The position numbers and the translations under genes were made by a program. Positions 34,957-44,617 of a DNA stretch of 64,000 bases are shown here, in pieces. Below the pieces are notes generated by a model. That model made no database searches. It saw only the letters and a list, made by a program, of their open reading frames with translations, and was not told where the DNA came from. How positions within the stretch are numbered: the first letter of the stretch is position 1; every line of letters begins with the position of its first letter. This DNA is from VAZQ01 sp963744275 (lineage in GTDB: Bacteria; Pseudomonadota; Alphaproteobacteria; Rhizobiales; Xanthobacteraceae), in assembly GCA_963744275.1 (NCBI GenBank), contig CAVUSX010000012.1:76866-140865 (forward strand). Direction: 5' to 3'.

Positions 34957-36317
34957 ATGACCGAGGAGACGGCTCCGCCATCGAATTCCGGGGCGCATTG
35001 GCAGCGCTGGGAGCCGCACGTGCATGCACTCGGCACTGTGCTGAACGATCAGTTCAAGGGCCAGGCAACTTGGGATGCGTACCTTACGACGCTGGAAACT
35101 CTCAACCCGCCTCTCTGCGCCATAGGGATCACCGACTACTACAGCACGGAGACGTACGAACGCGTGCTGCTGGCTAAACAGGAGGGGCGGCTCCCGAACA
35201 TCGAACTCATCTTCCAAACATCGAGATGCGTCTTGACGTCGGGACCGTGAAGAACCGTTTCGTGAATATCCATCTATTCGTCAGTCCCGAGGGCCCCAAC
35301 CACCTTGCCGAGCTCAAGCGATTTCTATCACGGCTGGTCTTCAAGGCGCACAACGATACATACGCGTGCACGCGTGACGACCTGATCCGACTTGGAAAAC
35401 GAGCCGATCCGTCGATCAAGGATGAAATGAAAGCGCTTGAGTACGGGTCCGAGCAATTCAAAATCGACTTAAACATATTGCGCGATGAACTTCGGGACAA
35501 TGCGTGGGCGCGGGCCAACATTCTGATTGCCGTGGCTGCCAGCGAAACGGACGGTACCTCCGGCCTGCGCGGGGGCGCCGACAGGACTTTGCGCCAAGAA
35601 ATCGAAAAGTTTGCGCATGTCATCTTCGCGAGCAGTGAAATTCAACGCGATTTCTGGCTGGGAAAGAAGTCGCTGACGGTCGAGCAAATCTCGAAAGGTA
35701 TGGGTCGCTTAAACCGTGCCTGCACGGCAGCGATGCGCATGACCATACGAAGGTCGGGGCGCCAGACGGCGACCGTTACTCATCGGGTGAAAGGCACGCC
35801 TGCCTTCGACACGTTGCGACAGGCGTGCATCGACCCCGAAGGCCGAGCGTATGTCGGCAATGCACCGCCCACAAATGCGTCGCCCTCGCAGTGCATCGCG
35901 ATGGTTTTAATCGAAGATGCACCCTGGGCCGCAACCACGGAAATTGATCTAAATCCCGGACTTGTCGCCGTGATCGGCGCGCGTGGCTCGGGTAAGACTG
36001 CACTTGCAGACGTCATCGCGCGGGGCTGCGACGCCGTCCCCGACAAACTGAGCGACGCGTCGTTTTTGGGACGGGCCGGCGACTTGCTCGGGTCGTCGAC
36101 GGTGAAGTTGAAATGGCAGGATGGCGACGAGACAGTACGGCGCCTTGACGGCGAAGACGTATGGTTGGTCGGGGAGTATCCGCGCGCTCGTTACCTGTCG
36201 CAACAATTTGTCGAAGACCTCTGTGCGGCGCACGGAATCGCTGACGAACTCATTGCCGAAGTCGCGCGCGTCATCTTCGAATCGCACCCTCTATCAGAGC
36301 GTGGAGCGGCTCGGTAG
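34957..36317 (+). pseudogene. TrlF-family AAA-like ATPase with PHP domain, frameshifted and truncated
   Basis: N-terminus HWQRWEPHVHALGTVLND (HxH metal motif of a PHP domain) and ITDYYSTETYERV; shift near 35213 to IEMRLDVGTVKNRFVNIHLFV...; shift near 35700 to LKPCLHGSDAHDHTKVG (PHP GSDAH motif); shift near 35790 to VKGTPAFDTLRQACIDPEGRAYVG; then VAVIGARGSGKTALADVIARG (Walker A) and YLSQQFVEDLCAA. TrlF-type proteins are about 900 residues with a C-terminal Walker B/ABC-like half; that half is missing after VIFESHPL (36300). PHP-ATPases of this sort occur in mobile and defence islands. Dead remnant. Confidence 0.7.
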
Positions 36318-36400
36318 CGCATGCGGTGTGCGGCGGCCAATTCAACCGGCCCTATCGATGCGCCGCATGGAGCGTCGACAACAGTGGGAGATGAGCGGGG

Positions 36401-36803
36401 ATGGGCAGAGCAAGAAAATCTAAGGCGGCGGCGAACGGGGCGCGAATGTATGGCCGGCAACGCAACGATGTGATCGTTGCCCGCAATATGCGACGGTTCC
36501 GCATTGCGCGGGGTCTAACGCAGACCGAATTGGGCGACGCGGTTGGCGTTACATTCCAGCAAATTCAGAAATATGAGAAGGCTAAGAATGCGATTGCGCC
36601 GGGCAGGCTCCGGCAGATGTGTGAGATACTTGCGGTCGCGCCGGCCGAAATGTTTGGAGAACCAGCCGGAGGTTGATGGTGAGCCCATTCCGGCGATAAC
36701 GCAGGGGTCTTATCGGACACTGATTGCCTTGAACAACATCAAGAGCGAAAGCGTGCGGCGGTCGATCGGCGCGCTGATTGAGGAGCTGGCGGGCGGCCAA
36801 TAC
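36401..36803 (+). pseudogene. XRE-family transcriptional regulator, frameshift in the C-terminal part
   Basis: ATG 36401 follows GGGG. DVIVARNMRRFRIARGLTQTELGDAVGVTFQQIQKYEKAKNAIAPGRLRQMCEIL is a clear Cro/CI helix-turn-helix of the type common in alphaproteobacteria. The first frame ends at 36676 (EMFGEPAGG*). One base over, YRTLIALNNIKSESVRRSIGALIEELAGG continues as the C-terminal segment expected for this family, ending near 36803. The DNA-binding part is complete in frame one, so a 91-residue product could still bind DNA. Confidence 0.65.
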
Positions 36804-36867
36804 GCCGCGATTGGCCCGTCGTGCTGTTCCGTTCGCCCGCTGTATTGTAATCAGCCGCGCCCGATGA

Positions 36868-38124
36868 TCATTCTGCTTTCGGTGAGATCGCGCCATTCTT
36901 GGCGGGCTGATCAGCGCTTTTGGACGCGCTTCTCGCCGCCATGACCATGCCCATGAGCTCCTGCTCGGTCATCGGCTTGGCGAACAAATAGCCCTGTCCG
37001 CTGTCGCAGCCCAGCTCCACCAGCTTGCGGACGTCTTCACTGGTCTCGATCCCCACCGCCGCGGCCTTGCTGCCGAAGTTGTGAGCCAATTCGATGATGC
37101 TCTTGCAGATATTTGCGTGGCCCTGATTGTCCGCACAGCCTCGCACGAACGACTGGTCGATCTTGAGCTCGGAGAACGACAGCTCCTTGAATATTCCGAA
37201 CGAGGAGTTTCCGCGCCCGAAATTGTCGATCGCCAGTGACACGCCGGCCTGATGCAGTCCGGCGATCCTCGATTTCAGAAGTGCCGTCTTGGTGAGCACC
37301 TGCGTTTCCGTTACGTCGAAGACGAGCCCGGGCCACTGATTATCCGGCGGGCGATGCTTCTCGACCAATAGGGCGACGGGAAGCTTGGCCAATGTTTCCG
37401 CATCGATATTGATGGCAAACTTCATCGCCACGCCGGCGCGGAAGAACGCAGCACTGGTCTTGACCGTCGTGGCGATCGCCTGAGCCGCCAGCTCATTGAG
37501 ATCCTCATCGCTGGCACCGCCCAGAAACCGCGCCGGCGGCAAAACGCCGTGCTGCGGATGCGTCACGCGCACAAACGTCTCGGCGCTCACCACCATCCTC
37601 TTCTTCAGGTCCACCTGCGGCTGGTAAACAAAGCCAATCCAATTGTTGGCAAGCGCCTTCTTGAGGGACAGGTCGGGGGGTGAAACAGGCCCGGTGTTGA
37701 CCTTCTGCTCCTCGACGATCCTGCGAACCGCCGATAAGTCGATCGGCTTCTGCAGAACCGGCAGCATCGCCAGCGACGCATCACTCCCGACCTTGCGGAA
37801 GCTTTCGAGGAACAAGGGCTCGCATCGTCCAAAAAGCTGCACGCGGCCGCCGAACTTGCATTCCTTCAGGGAAAAGAGCGCTCGCATGCAGTCATACGGA
37901 TTGGTGGCGCTTACGTTGATGAAGACGAGAGCGGGATTGTGATTCTCGACACTTTCGCCGAGACGCGCGCTGTTCACAAATTCGACCGTATTCACACCGA
38001 ACCCGCGCAGCGACTTGGCGAACCCCTGCAGATAGCCGAAATCCGTGTCCACCACAAAGCAAAGGGCGGCGGGAGATGCACCGGCCGCTGGATCGGGCCG
38101 GTTGCGTGCAAGGGCGCTGTTCAT
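36868..38124 (-). CDS. Receiver-like plus EAL-domain protein with degenerate active sites
   Basis: 418 residues. N-terminal response-regulator-like domain (about 20-130: CFVVDTDFGYLQGFAKSL, ALVFINVSA, LPVLQKP); Asn 70 occupies the usual phospho-acceptor position. The EAL domain runs from about 155 to 400: YQPQVDLKKRMVVSAETFVR (ETF at 182-184 instead of EAL), FAINIDAETL, FDVTETQVL, LAIDNFGRGNSSF (DDFGTG changed to DNFGRG, losing a metal-binding Asp), LKIDQSFVRG, GIETSED, QGYLFAKPM. Probably a c-di-GMP-binding or signalling protein rather than an active phosphodiesterase (inference). Upstream of it on the same strand is the DUF2336 gene. Confidence 0.85.
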   Translation of the reverse strand: MNSALARNRPDPAAGASPAALCFVVDTDFGYLQGFAKSLRGFGVNTVEFVNSARLGESVENHNPALVFINVSATNPYDCMRALFSLKECKFGGRVQLFGRCEPLFLESFRKVGSDASLAMLPVLQKPIDLSAVRRIVEEQKVNTGPVSPPDLSLKKALANNWIGFVYQPQVDLKKRMVVSAETFVRVTHPQHGVLPPARFLGGASDEDLNELAAQAIATTVKTSAAFFRAGVAMKFAINIDAETLAKLPVALLVEKHRPPDNQWPGLVFDVTETQVLTKTALLKSRIAGLHQAGVSLAIDNFGRGNSSFGIFKELSFSELKIDQSFVRGCADNQGHANICKSIIELAHNFGSKAAAVGIETSEDVRKLVELGCDSGQGYLFAKPMTEQELMGMVMAARSASKSADQPAKNGAISPKAE

Positions 38125-38218
38125 GGCCGCCTCGCGCCAGCGGTCGAAAACGTTGGATGGCTGGGAGCGATGGTTCCACCGCCAGCCGCGATGGGCCCCG
38201 GGTACCGTTTGCAGGCCT

Positions 38219-39331
38219 TCATATTCCTACCCCCAGATCGGCCGATTTTGCGGTCTTGATGCGAACTTCCCAAAATCGAAGGACGCGTTGTGCGCTAGCC
38301 TGAGAAAACTTGAGATAATCTTCCTTGGCTTGAGTCAGATCGGCCGTCGACATGGTGTGATGGGCGAAGCGGCCGGATAGGATTGCGCTGACTGTCGGCC
38401 ATTTGAGGCCGGCGGCCTTGCAGGGAATCAGAAGTCCGCCGCTGCGCGCACTCTTCATCAAATTTGCGATCAAATCGATAGAGGCCGAAGATAACATCGA
38501 AAGCGCCGCGACCATCTGCTCGTAGAGCCGGCGATTGGCGAACTCCCGCAGCGCCGCCTCGTCCAGCCTGCCTTCGCGCTTCATCGCCAAAACCCCGAGC
38601 TGCGCCGCCGTGAAATCGCGGTTCGCCGTGGCCTCGCGGCTAACCTCGTTTGAGATCTTGGCGAGCACGCGCTGGATCTCGTCCTTGGTTTCCGCCGGCG
38701 CCAGTGAAAGAAGCTTGGCGCGGACGGCTTCGGTCGCTTTGAGCAGCAAATCCCGAAGCAGGCGCAGTGGAATGTCGAGCCGCAGGCCGAGCTTCTCGGC
38801 CAGGCTCTCGTCCGTCTCCGCCTTGCGCACCAGGGTGGTGAACCCGGACTCCGAAAATCGGGCGCCGGCGTTCCGCGCCAGCCGATGCGCGATTTCCCGA
38901 TCGCCCCGCTCGACCAGCACGTCGGTCACGGCTTCTTCGAGTTCGCTGCGCCCCGAGATGGCGAGCAAGTGTTGTTGGCTTTTGCTGCCGGCGATCTCGA
39001 CCAGGTCGCGCGTGGTCAGGCGCGTGGATTGAATCAAGACCGGCCCGGCGACCGCTATTTCGTCATTGCGGGCCAGTTGCCGGATCACCTCAATCGGAGA
39101 GTTGTCGATCGGCGCCAGATGCCCGCTCAGCTCGACCAGCGCTTTGGTCTCGATCCGCTTGATCAGGTGACACAGGACGTCGTCGAACAAGCCGATCTGC
39201 GCCTCATTGAGGCGGTCGGCATCGTTGAGAAACAGGTCGGTGACGCGCCGAAGGGTTTCGACGCGTTTCTCGGACGAGCCGCTTTTAATCGCGTCCTCGA
39301 TCTCGACGATAAGTGATTGTTGCGCGCCCAT
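38219..39331 (-). CDS. DUF2336 domain-containing protein
   Basis: 370 residues, largely helical: IEDAIKSGSSEKRVETLRRVTDLFLND, LFDDVLCHLIKRIETKALVELSGHLAPI, IRQLARNDEIAVAGPVLIQST, DLVEIAGSKSQQHLLAISGR. This HEAT-like N-terminal pattern defines DUF2336, an alphaproteobacterial family often found beside c-di-GMP and motility genes. No catalytic motif, no membrane segment. 94 bases upstream of the EAL-like gene, same strand; probably one operon. Confidence 0.85.
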   Translation of the reverse strand: MGAQQSLIVEIEDAIKSGSSEKRVETLRRVTDLFLNDADRLNEAQIGLFDDVLCHLIKRIETKALVELSGHLAPIDNSPIEVIRQLARNDEIAVAGPVLIQSTRLTTRDLVEIAGSKSQQHLLAISGRSELEEAVTDVLVERGDREIAHRLARNAGARFSESGFTTLVRKAETDESLAEKLGLRLDIPLRLLRDLLLKATEAVRAKLLSLAPAETKDEIQRVLAKISNEVSREATANRDFTAAQLGVLAMKREGRLDEAALREFANRRLYEQMVAALSMLSSASIDLIANLMKSARSGGLLIPCKAAGLKWPTVSAILSGRFAHHTMSTADLTQAKEDYLKFSQASAQRVLRFWEVRIKTAKSADLGVGI

Positions 39332-39532
39332 TCCCCACTGTCCCGTCTTCCCCTCTTCCGGCCGTGCGTTCGGATTCTAGGAATTGAATGCTCGTGTATA
39401 CACAAACAGCGGTAACAAAAAGTGAATCTCATCTCTTTTCAAAATGCGCCCCACGCCGCGAAATGAATAGAATCTGCGGCGTTCAGTGTTTAATAGACGA
39501 ACAATTTACCAGAAACGGGGCATTATAAGGCC

Positions 39533-39976
39533 ATGAGTGGTGCACCTCCAGCCGAGAGCGACGTGCGCTTGGTCGTGCCTTCCAGCCAACTTGGCGCAAG
39601 GCCCCAGCGACCGCAATTTCTTGTACACAAGGCGCGGGATCGTCGGCGGGCGCTCATGATCGGCTGCGGCATGCTGTTGGGGGCAGCAATGGTTGCCGGA
39701 GCGGTGATTGCGGTGGAAGCACCCACCTCGGTTCATCCGTCGAATCCGTCGCACACCGCCGTCGCAATTCCAGAGAGTGACCTGCGTTCTGCGAAAGTCA
39801 CCAGAGATCTGGACGGCAAGGGGTGCTCTCAGCAGGTCTTCGACAATCTGACCGGGCGCATGAGCCAATCACGGCTGCCGTGCGAAGCGACGACCTATGA
39901 CAGCAATGGGGCACCGGTGCCGGTCGGCACGATCCATCGTCTCGATGCGATCAGCAAGTCGTTCTCAGGTCATTAG
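39533..39976 (+). CDS. Hypothetical protein with one membrane segment
   Basis: 147 residues: a charged N-terminus, one transmembrane helix (ALMIGCGMLLGAAMVAGAVIAV, about 40-61) and a soluble C-terminal part with two Cys (GKGCSQQVFDNLTGR, RLPCEATTYDSNGAPVPVGTIHRLDAISKSF). The tail resembles small inner-membrane hypotheticals of Hyphomicrobiales. Function unknown. Transcribed divergently from the DUF2336 gene. Confidence 0.65.
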   Translation: MSGAPPAESDVRLVVPSSQLGARPQRPQFLVHKARDRRRALMIGCGMLLGAAMVAGAVIAVEAPTSVHPSNPSHTAVAIPESDLRSAKVTRDLDGKGCSQQVFDNLTGRMSQSRLPCEATTYDSNGAPVPVGTIHRLDAISKSFSGH

Positions 39977-40010
39977 GGCAGGCCAGTGCGCCTGGTGTGG
40001 GATGAACGCC

Positions 40011-41135
40011 TCATGATGCAGAGCTACATCCGACTTGAGCGCGCGCAAACGGGCGAAACTCCCGGACGAGGTCGGCATCCAAGCGGGGCGCCATGTTCTC
40101 TATGATCTGATATGCGGCTTCGGAGGACTGGGGGGCCCTGTAGGCGCGCCGTTCGATGAGGGCTCCGAACACATCCGCAATCGTCATCATGCGGACAAGG
40201 TCCGATAATTCACGCCCTTTGAGTCCATGCGGATATCCCGATCCGTCGAGGTATTCATGGTGGTGTACCACCATATCGAGCATGTCTGGATCAAGTCCCC
40301 GCACGTTTCGCAGCGCCTCAAAGCCCAATACAGGATGCCGCCGCATCGCGGCAACCTCTTCATCCACCAGCGGACTCGGTTTTTCCAAGATGGCAACCGG
40401 AACGCCGGCCTTGCCGATATCGTGAAGCAGTCCCGCGAACGCCAGTTTCTGCTTGTCTTCGCTCGAGAAACCAAGGTGGCGGCCGAAGGCCACTGCCACG
40501 CCGGTGACGAGCAGGCAATGCTGATAGGTCGAGCTATGGTGTTGACGCACCGTATCGATCCAGTGCACGAGCCCTTCTGTGTCGATTTGAGAGACGACCG
40601 TCTCCCCGGCCGATTGGACCATGTTCAGGTCGACTGGCGTGCCCGAGACGGCTGCAGCAAAAATGTTTTGCAAAGCCCCGATCCCAGCCGAGATGCCATC
40701 GGAGATTCCAGCTGAAAATGCAGCAGGCTCGCCGGCCAAGGAACCGATATCGCCAAAAAGTGCGGTGAGGAGCGCCTTGCGATCGACCGGGCGTTCCACG
40801 AGGTCGGTCGCCCCGACGGCGAAAGCTTGCACGGCCTGAAGACGAACGCCGTGCTCGACGATGAAGATGGCCTTTCCGCGTTTCGGTCGAAGATCCAGCC
40901 AAAGCCGCAGATCAGCGAGATAGGAGCTGTCCTCGAGATCGATGTCGACAATGGCATGTTTGGTGGGAGGAGCCTGCGACAGGCGATCGCGGACGAACGA
41001 TCGGGTCGCGAAAATTCCCGTCAGTTTCCGGCTGACGTCTTTGGCGCGGCCGACCGAGTCCGAAATGATGGAAAGTTGATCCACAATCAAGCTCGCGATC
41101 GGACCCATCAACTTCAGCGCATCCGACTTTACCAC
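40011..41135 (-). CDS. HD-GYP domain phosphodiesterase with receiver-like N-terminus
   Basis: 374 residues. Residues about 10-130 form a degenerate receiver-like domain (AIVDIDLEDSSYLADL, FAVGATDLVERPVDRKALL). A linker leads into HD-GYP (about 185-360): LLHDIGKAGVPVAILEKPSPL (HD 238-239), RRHPVLGFEALR, MVVHHHEYLDGSGYPHGLKG (HHE and GYP 300-302), RMMTIADVFGALIERRAYR. All metal and GYP residues are present, so active c-di-GMP hydrolysis to GMP is likely. Confidence 0.9.
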   Translation of the reverse strand: MVKSDALKLMGPIASLIVDQLSIISDSVGRAKDVSRKLTGIFATRSFVRDRLSQAPPTKHAIVDIDLEDSSYLADLRLWLDLRPKRGKAIFIVEHGVRLQAVQAFAVGATDLVERPVDRKALLTALFGDIGSLAGEPAAFSAGISDGISAGIGALQNIFAAAVSGTPVDLNMVQSAGETVVSQIDTEGLVHWIDTVRQHHSSTYQHCLLVTGVAVAFGRHLGFSSEDKQKLAFAGLLHDIGKAGVPVAILEKPSPLVDEEVAAMRRHPVLGFEALRNVRGLDPDMLDMVVHHHEYLDGSGYPHGLKGRELSDLVRMMTIADVFGALIERRAYRAPQSSEAAYQIIENMAPRLDADLVREFRPFARAQVGCSSAS

Positions 41136-41449
41136 TGACCAGGCGGTCTCTAGTCGCCGGTTGGTTGGCCGTCATGCGATTTGAAGGGATAGGCCATCAG
41201 CGAACGATACTAAACTATAAGTTTTAACAATTCATGTCGCAATCGACCGGTGGGGTCTCGCGTCCCGAAAAGGGACAATCATTTGCGCCTCAGCGCTATC
41301 GAGTAGGCGGTTTAAAAATACGGTCACCTACAGCCAAAACCCCTTCGACGATTAATTCTTTATGATTAACGCGGCATAACGTCGCGAACTCTGGCCAGAA
41401 TCCTTCTGGAAGCACACTTGGCCGCCGCGTTGCATCCCACCGGGACCAC
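41136..41449. other. Divergent intergenic region (HD-GYP / GGDEF)
   Basis: 314 bases, AT-rich for this genome (TATAAGTTTTAACAATTC near 41215), between a c-di-GMP phosphodiesterase and a diguanylate cyclase read in opposite directions. It should hold both promoters. No gene or clear operator seen. Confidence 0.5.
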
Positions 41450-42472
41450 ATGTTCAGCCGCAACTCAAAGTATTCCATGGCGATCGCAAGAGCCGCCTTG
41501 GATCATATCGCGGCTCTGGACCTGCCGGCCGATCCCTCCAGTTTCGCGCTTTGGTACGCCTATGCGGCCGCGCAAAACCCTCAAATAAATCAGCAGATAA
41601 ATGGTCTGCTTGCCGGGAATTCAAAGCTTTCGGTCATGGATATTGATCGGATTTGTGAGGAGTTTTTGCCGTCGGCCGCCGCCCTGCCTCGCCTTGAGAA
41701 GGTGGGCGGCGGGCTTACCGCGGAGATCGACCATGTCGTCGACCTGATCGAAGCGGCGGCCGGTAGCACGGCCGCCTATCGGGCTGACCTCACGGATGCA
41801 AATCATGCGCTTGGCCGCCCTGTCGATCGCGACGCGATCCGCAGGGTCGTCCAAACGTTGGTGAAATCCACGAAAGACATGGAACACCGGAACCGCGCTT
41901 TGGAATCCGCCCTTCGGGTCTCCAAACAGGTCATCGAAGACCTGAAGACAGACGTGGACCGTATCCGCGATGAGAGCTTAAAGGACCGGCTCACCGGGCT
42001 GTCCAATCGGAAGCATTTCGAGCAAACGCTGGCGCAGGCAATCGCCATGCTCAGCAGCATGCCCGAGCAACCGCCATTCTCGATGCTGCTGATCGACATC
42101 GATCATTTCAAGCAATTCAATGATCTGCACGGCCACCAGATCGGTGACGACGTGTTGCGGCTTATCGCTCAGGCGCTCAAAGAATCCGTGAAAGGACAGG
42201 ATATCGCGGCGCGTTACGGCGGAGAGGAATTCACCGTGCTGCTGCCAGATACCGGTCTGGACGGCGCAAAGGTCGTGGCGGAAAACATCCGTACCGCAAT
42301 CGGCCGGAAGGCCCTGCGGAAACGCTCGACGGGCGAGACGCTGGGACGGGTCACCGTCTCGATCGGCGCTGCGGAGCATCAGCGTGGCGAGGATTCGGAA
42401 GGGCTCATCTACCGGGCAGATCGTTTGCTATATTCGGCCAAGCAAGCGGGGCGAAACTTGGTGCGCTGGTGA
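41450..42472 (+). CDS. Diguanylate cyclase (GGDEF), helical N-terminal domain
   Basis: 340 residues. The N-terminal 160 residues are helical without membrane segments; a coiled-coil (EHRNRALESALRVSKQVIEDLKTDVDRIRDES) leads to LKDRLTGLSNRKHFEQ, LLIDIDHFKQFNDLHGHQIGDDVLR and ARYGGEEFTVLLP (GGEEF 257-261), ending RADRLLYSAKQAGRN. The catalytic motif is intact. The inhibitory I-site position reads KGQD (248-251) instead of RxxD, so product inhibition may be weakened. Makes c-di-GMP from GTP in the cytosol. Confidence 0.92.
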   Translation: MFSRNSKYSMAIARAALDHIAALDLPADPSSFALWYAYAAAQNPQINQQINGLLAGNSKLSVMDIDRICEEFLPSAAALPRLEKVGGGLTAEIDHVVDLIEAAAGSTAAYRADLTDANHALGRPVDRDAIRRVVQTLVKSTKDMEHRNRALESALRVSKQVIEDLKTDVDRIRDESLKDRLTGLSNRKHFEQTLAQAIAMLSSMPEQPPFSMLLIDIDHFKQFNDLHGHQIGDDVLRLIAQALKESVKGQDIAARYGGEEFTVLLPDTGLDGAKVVAENIRTAIGRKALRKRSTGETLGRVTVSIGAAEHQRGEDSEGLIYRADRLLYSAKQAGRNLVRW

Positions 42473-42717
42473 GGTGCCAGCCGCTGGGCGGACGGTCGCC
42501 GGTCGGCTTGCGCCGCGCCGCCGTCGTGCAGCGCGTCACCGAGCGGTGGGCGGAATAGGATCCTGCAATTGCTCGCGCTCTTTACGAGGGCGACGGCAGG
42601 GTTAACGCCGCATTTGAGACAGCGACCAAGTCGCGAGGCGCCGGCTCGCAGCCCCGGCCTCCCACAGATCGCTGAACACACGCGCGAGCATGAGCGGTTG
42701 CCGCGGTCACATCGAAA

Positions 42718-43188
42718 CTACGCTGCCAGCTCCCTGGGCGCGCGCTCCTCGACGACCAGACTATCGAAATGTGTCTTGCCGGTACCCGCGATAACGGGTT
42801 GCCTTGGAAGCGTTTCGGAAGGCTCGTACCACGGCTGTTTCTCTACGACGCCATCTCGGACGGATTGTGCAAGCAGCTTTCCGATCTCCTCGCCGCTGAG
42901 GGGCTCTGCCTTGCCATCCGAATCCAGCTTGTACAGCTGCGGGCAGAAATACAAAGCGTGAATTCGAGGGTCATATCCATCGACCACCAAGAACTGCTTC
43001 TTTCTCAATAAAATATTGTACTTGGTGACAATCTTTCTTTCCAAGGTGGCCATGGCAACGCGCAGCTTCTCATCAGAGCGACCGACGATCGTGCCGGCCT
43101 CCAATAGAACAATCCAGTCCTTCGAATGGATGTTGTCTGGATGGATCGGGACGTAGTGCCGGGGCACATTTCGTTTGAATAAACCCAT
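42718..43188 (-). CDS. Conserved hypothetical protein
   Basis: 156 residues from ATG 43188 (Met at 43197 also possible): MGLFKRNVPRHYVPIHPDNIHSKDWIVLLEAGTIVGRSDE, TLERKIVTKYNILLRKKQFLVVDGYDPRIHALYFCPQLYKLDSDG, and a variable tail. Soluble, no signal peptide. I do not recognise a named family. It stands alone, on the opposite strand to the GGDEF gene before it. Confidence 0.55.
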   Translation of the reverse strand: MGLFKRNVPRHYVPIHPDNIHSKDWIVLLEAGTIVGRSDEKLRVAMATLERKIVTKYNILLRKKQFLVVDGYDPRIHALYFCPQLYKLDSDGKAEPLSGEEIGKLLAQSVRDGVVEKQPWYEPSETLPRQPVIAGTGKTHFDSLVVEERAPRELAA

Positions 43189-43525
43189 TTTCCACATCCT
43201 CTCGTTAGCTGATGTCAGCGGCGAGCCGGACGGTTCGCCCCAGCCGGCCCGCCCATTTCCCCTTAATTCTCCGGGAGAGATAATGCCCGCGCCCGCCGAT
43301 GGATGCACGCTGGCTTGCTTTTTTCCACAGTCGTTTCTCGCTACGTTGGGAGGGAGTGAATAGCCCCATCTACGGAACAATTGTGTTAAATCGTCAATCC
43401 CCGGGCCGGGCTGCCTTGCCAACCGGCGGCGGAAGGATGGCAATGGCTGCCGCGGACTTCGTCTATGGCGGCCTTGATGCACGCACGTCAGGCGACCGTC
43501 TCCACGCTGCGCGCGCGTGCTCCGC

Positions 43526-43783
43526 TCACGAGCGTGCATCGTCGCCCCAGCGCCAGCGCGGTGGCTCGCCCTTCAGCCAGCATACGGCGACGAGCAACGC
43601 GCCAAGCACCGTGACATAGGCGAGAAAGAGACCGATCTCCCGGCGGGGCGGAAAGATGAAGGGGCCCGCGACCAGCAGCCCGACAAAGGCTGCGAAGACC
43701 ACCCAGCCTTGCCAGGTGCTGGGAAAGCCCCAGCCCCAACCGTAGCGCTTGGCGGGAAACCAGTACGTGGGCTCGGTTTGCAT
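43526..43783 (-). CDS. Small membrane protein, two transmembrane helices
   Basis: 85 residues with AGGAGG upstream of ATG 43783. The N-terminal MQTEPTYWFPAKRYGWGWGFPSTWQGW is aromatic-rich, followed by VVFAAFVGLLVAGPFIF and LAYVTVLGALLVAVCWL as membrane spans and a short Trp/Arg-rich tail (GEPPRWRWGD). Conserved small inner-membrane proteins of this form are common; function unknown. Confidence 0.7.
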   Translation of the reverse strand: MQTEPTYWFPAKRYGWGWGFPSTWQGWVVFAAFVGLLVAGPFIFPPRREIGLFLAYVTVLGALLVAVCWLKGEPPRWRWGDDARS

Positions 43784-44022
43784 GAGGATTCCTCCTGAAC
43801 GTCGCCGACCCCACTATATTGGAAATCGGAGACGATGTACCAAGCGGGCGTCGGAGCCGTCCGGGTGGCGCTGTTGCGTCCGGCGGGCCGCTTGCGCGGG
43901 CAAGGGCGCCACCTCAACTTCACGCTTCCGCAGCGGCACGTGTTTTGCTATGGTGGTTCGGGGAAGATCGGGAGACATCGGTCACGGGGGGGAGCCGAAC
44001 GGAGCAAAAGGAGCATCCGTGC

Positions 44023-44529
44023 ATGGTTTCCCCGTTGCGAAATTCGCCTGATCCCGACCCGACCGCGGACCATCTCGGATCGTTCCGCATGGCCCCTGGC
44101 CGGCGCCCGCATGCCGCCGCCACACCTCCCGCGCACGAGACCGCCGCCGCCGATCTTGCGCGGCTGGAATCCAGCGTCCAGTGGCTGGTGCGCCAGGGCA
44201 GGATGGCCCGGCGCGAATCCGTGCCGGACCCGCGGGAAGAAATCCGCAAGCTGCCGCGCGCCATGCTGTTGCCGCCGGTGCCGGGAATTCCTCCCGTGCA
44301 TGCCGAGGGTTCCGGCCGCACGGCGGATCTGTCGACCTTTCGGTTGGCGCCGCCGCTTGCCCGCGAGCGTCTCCAGCTTCCGCGGCGGCAGCATCGCCAC
44401 GGTGTGCGGGGAGCGCTGTGCCTCCTGGCCGCCGGCGTGATCGCCGGGTCGATCGCCTATCATATCTCAGCCGGAGGGGCGTTCTCGGCCTGGGAGCCCG
44501 CGCATGCTTCCGCGCTTCGACCGCAGTGA
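44023..44529 (+). CDS. Hypothetical protein with C-terminal membrane anchor
   Basis: 168 residues from ATG 44023 (GGAG nine bases upstream). A mostly disordered, Pro/Arg-rich cytosolic part (DPTADHLGSFRMAPGRRPHAA, LARLESSVQWLVRQGRMARRES, DLSTFRLAPPLARERLQLPR) is followed by one helix (GALCLLAAGVIAGSIAYHI) and a short tail. The open frame extends upstream to 43819 but without a ribosome site. Function unknown. Confidence 0.55.
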   Translation: MVSPLRNSPDPDPTADHLGSFRMAPGRRPHAAATPPAHETAAADLARLESSVQWLVRQGRMARRESVPDPREEIRKLPRAMLLPPVPGIPPVHAEGSGRTADLSTFRLAPPLARERLQLPRRQHRHGVRGALCLLAAGVIAGSIAYHISAGGAFSAWEPAHASALRPQ

Positions 44530-44617
44530 CGGCGGCCCCGGCGCGCGGTCGCAGAACGATCGGTGATGGCCGGCGGAGACTTGGGCTCTCATTGGCGCGC
44601 GGAGTAGCGATGGCAGT

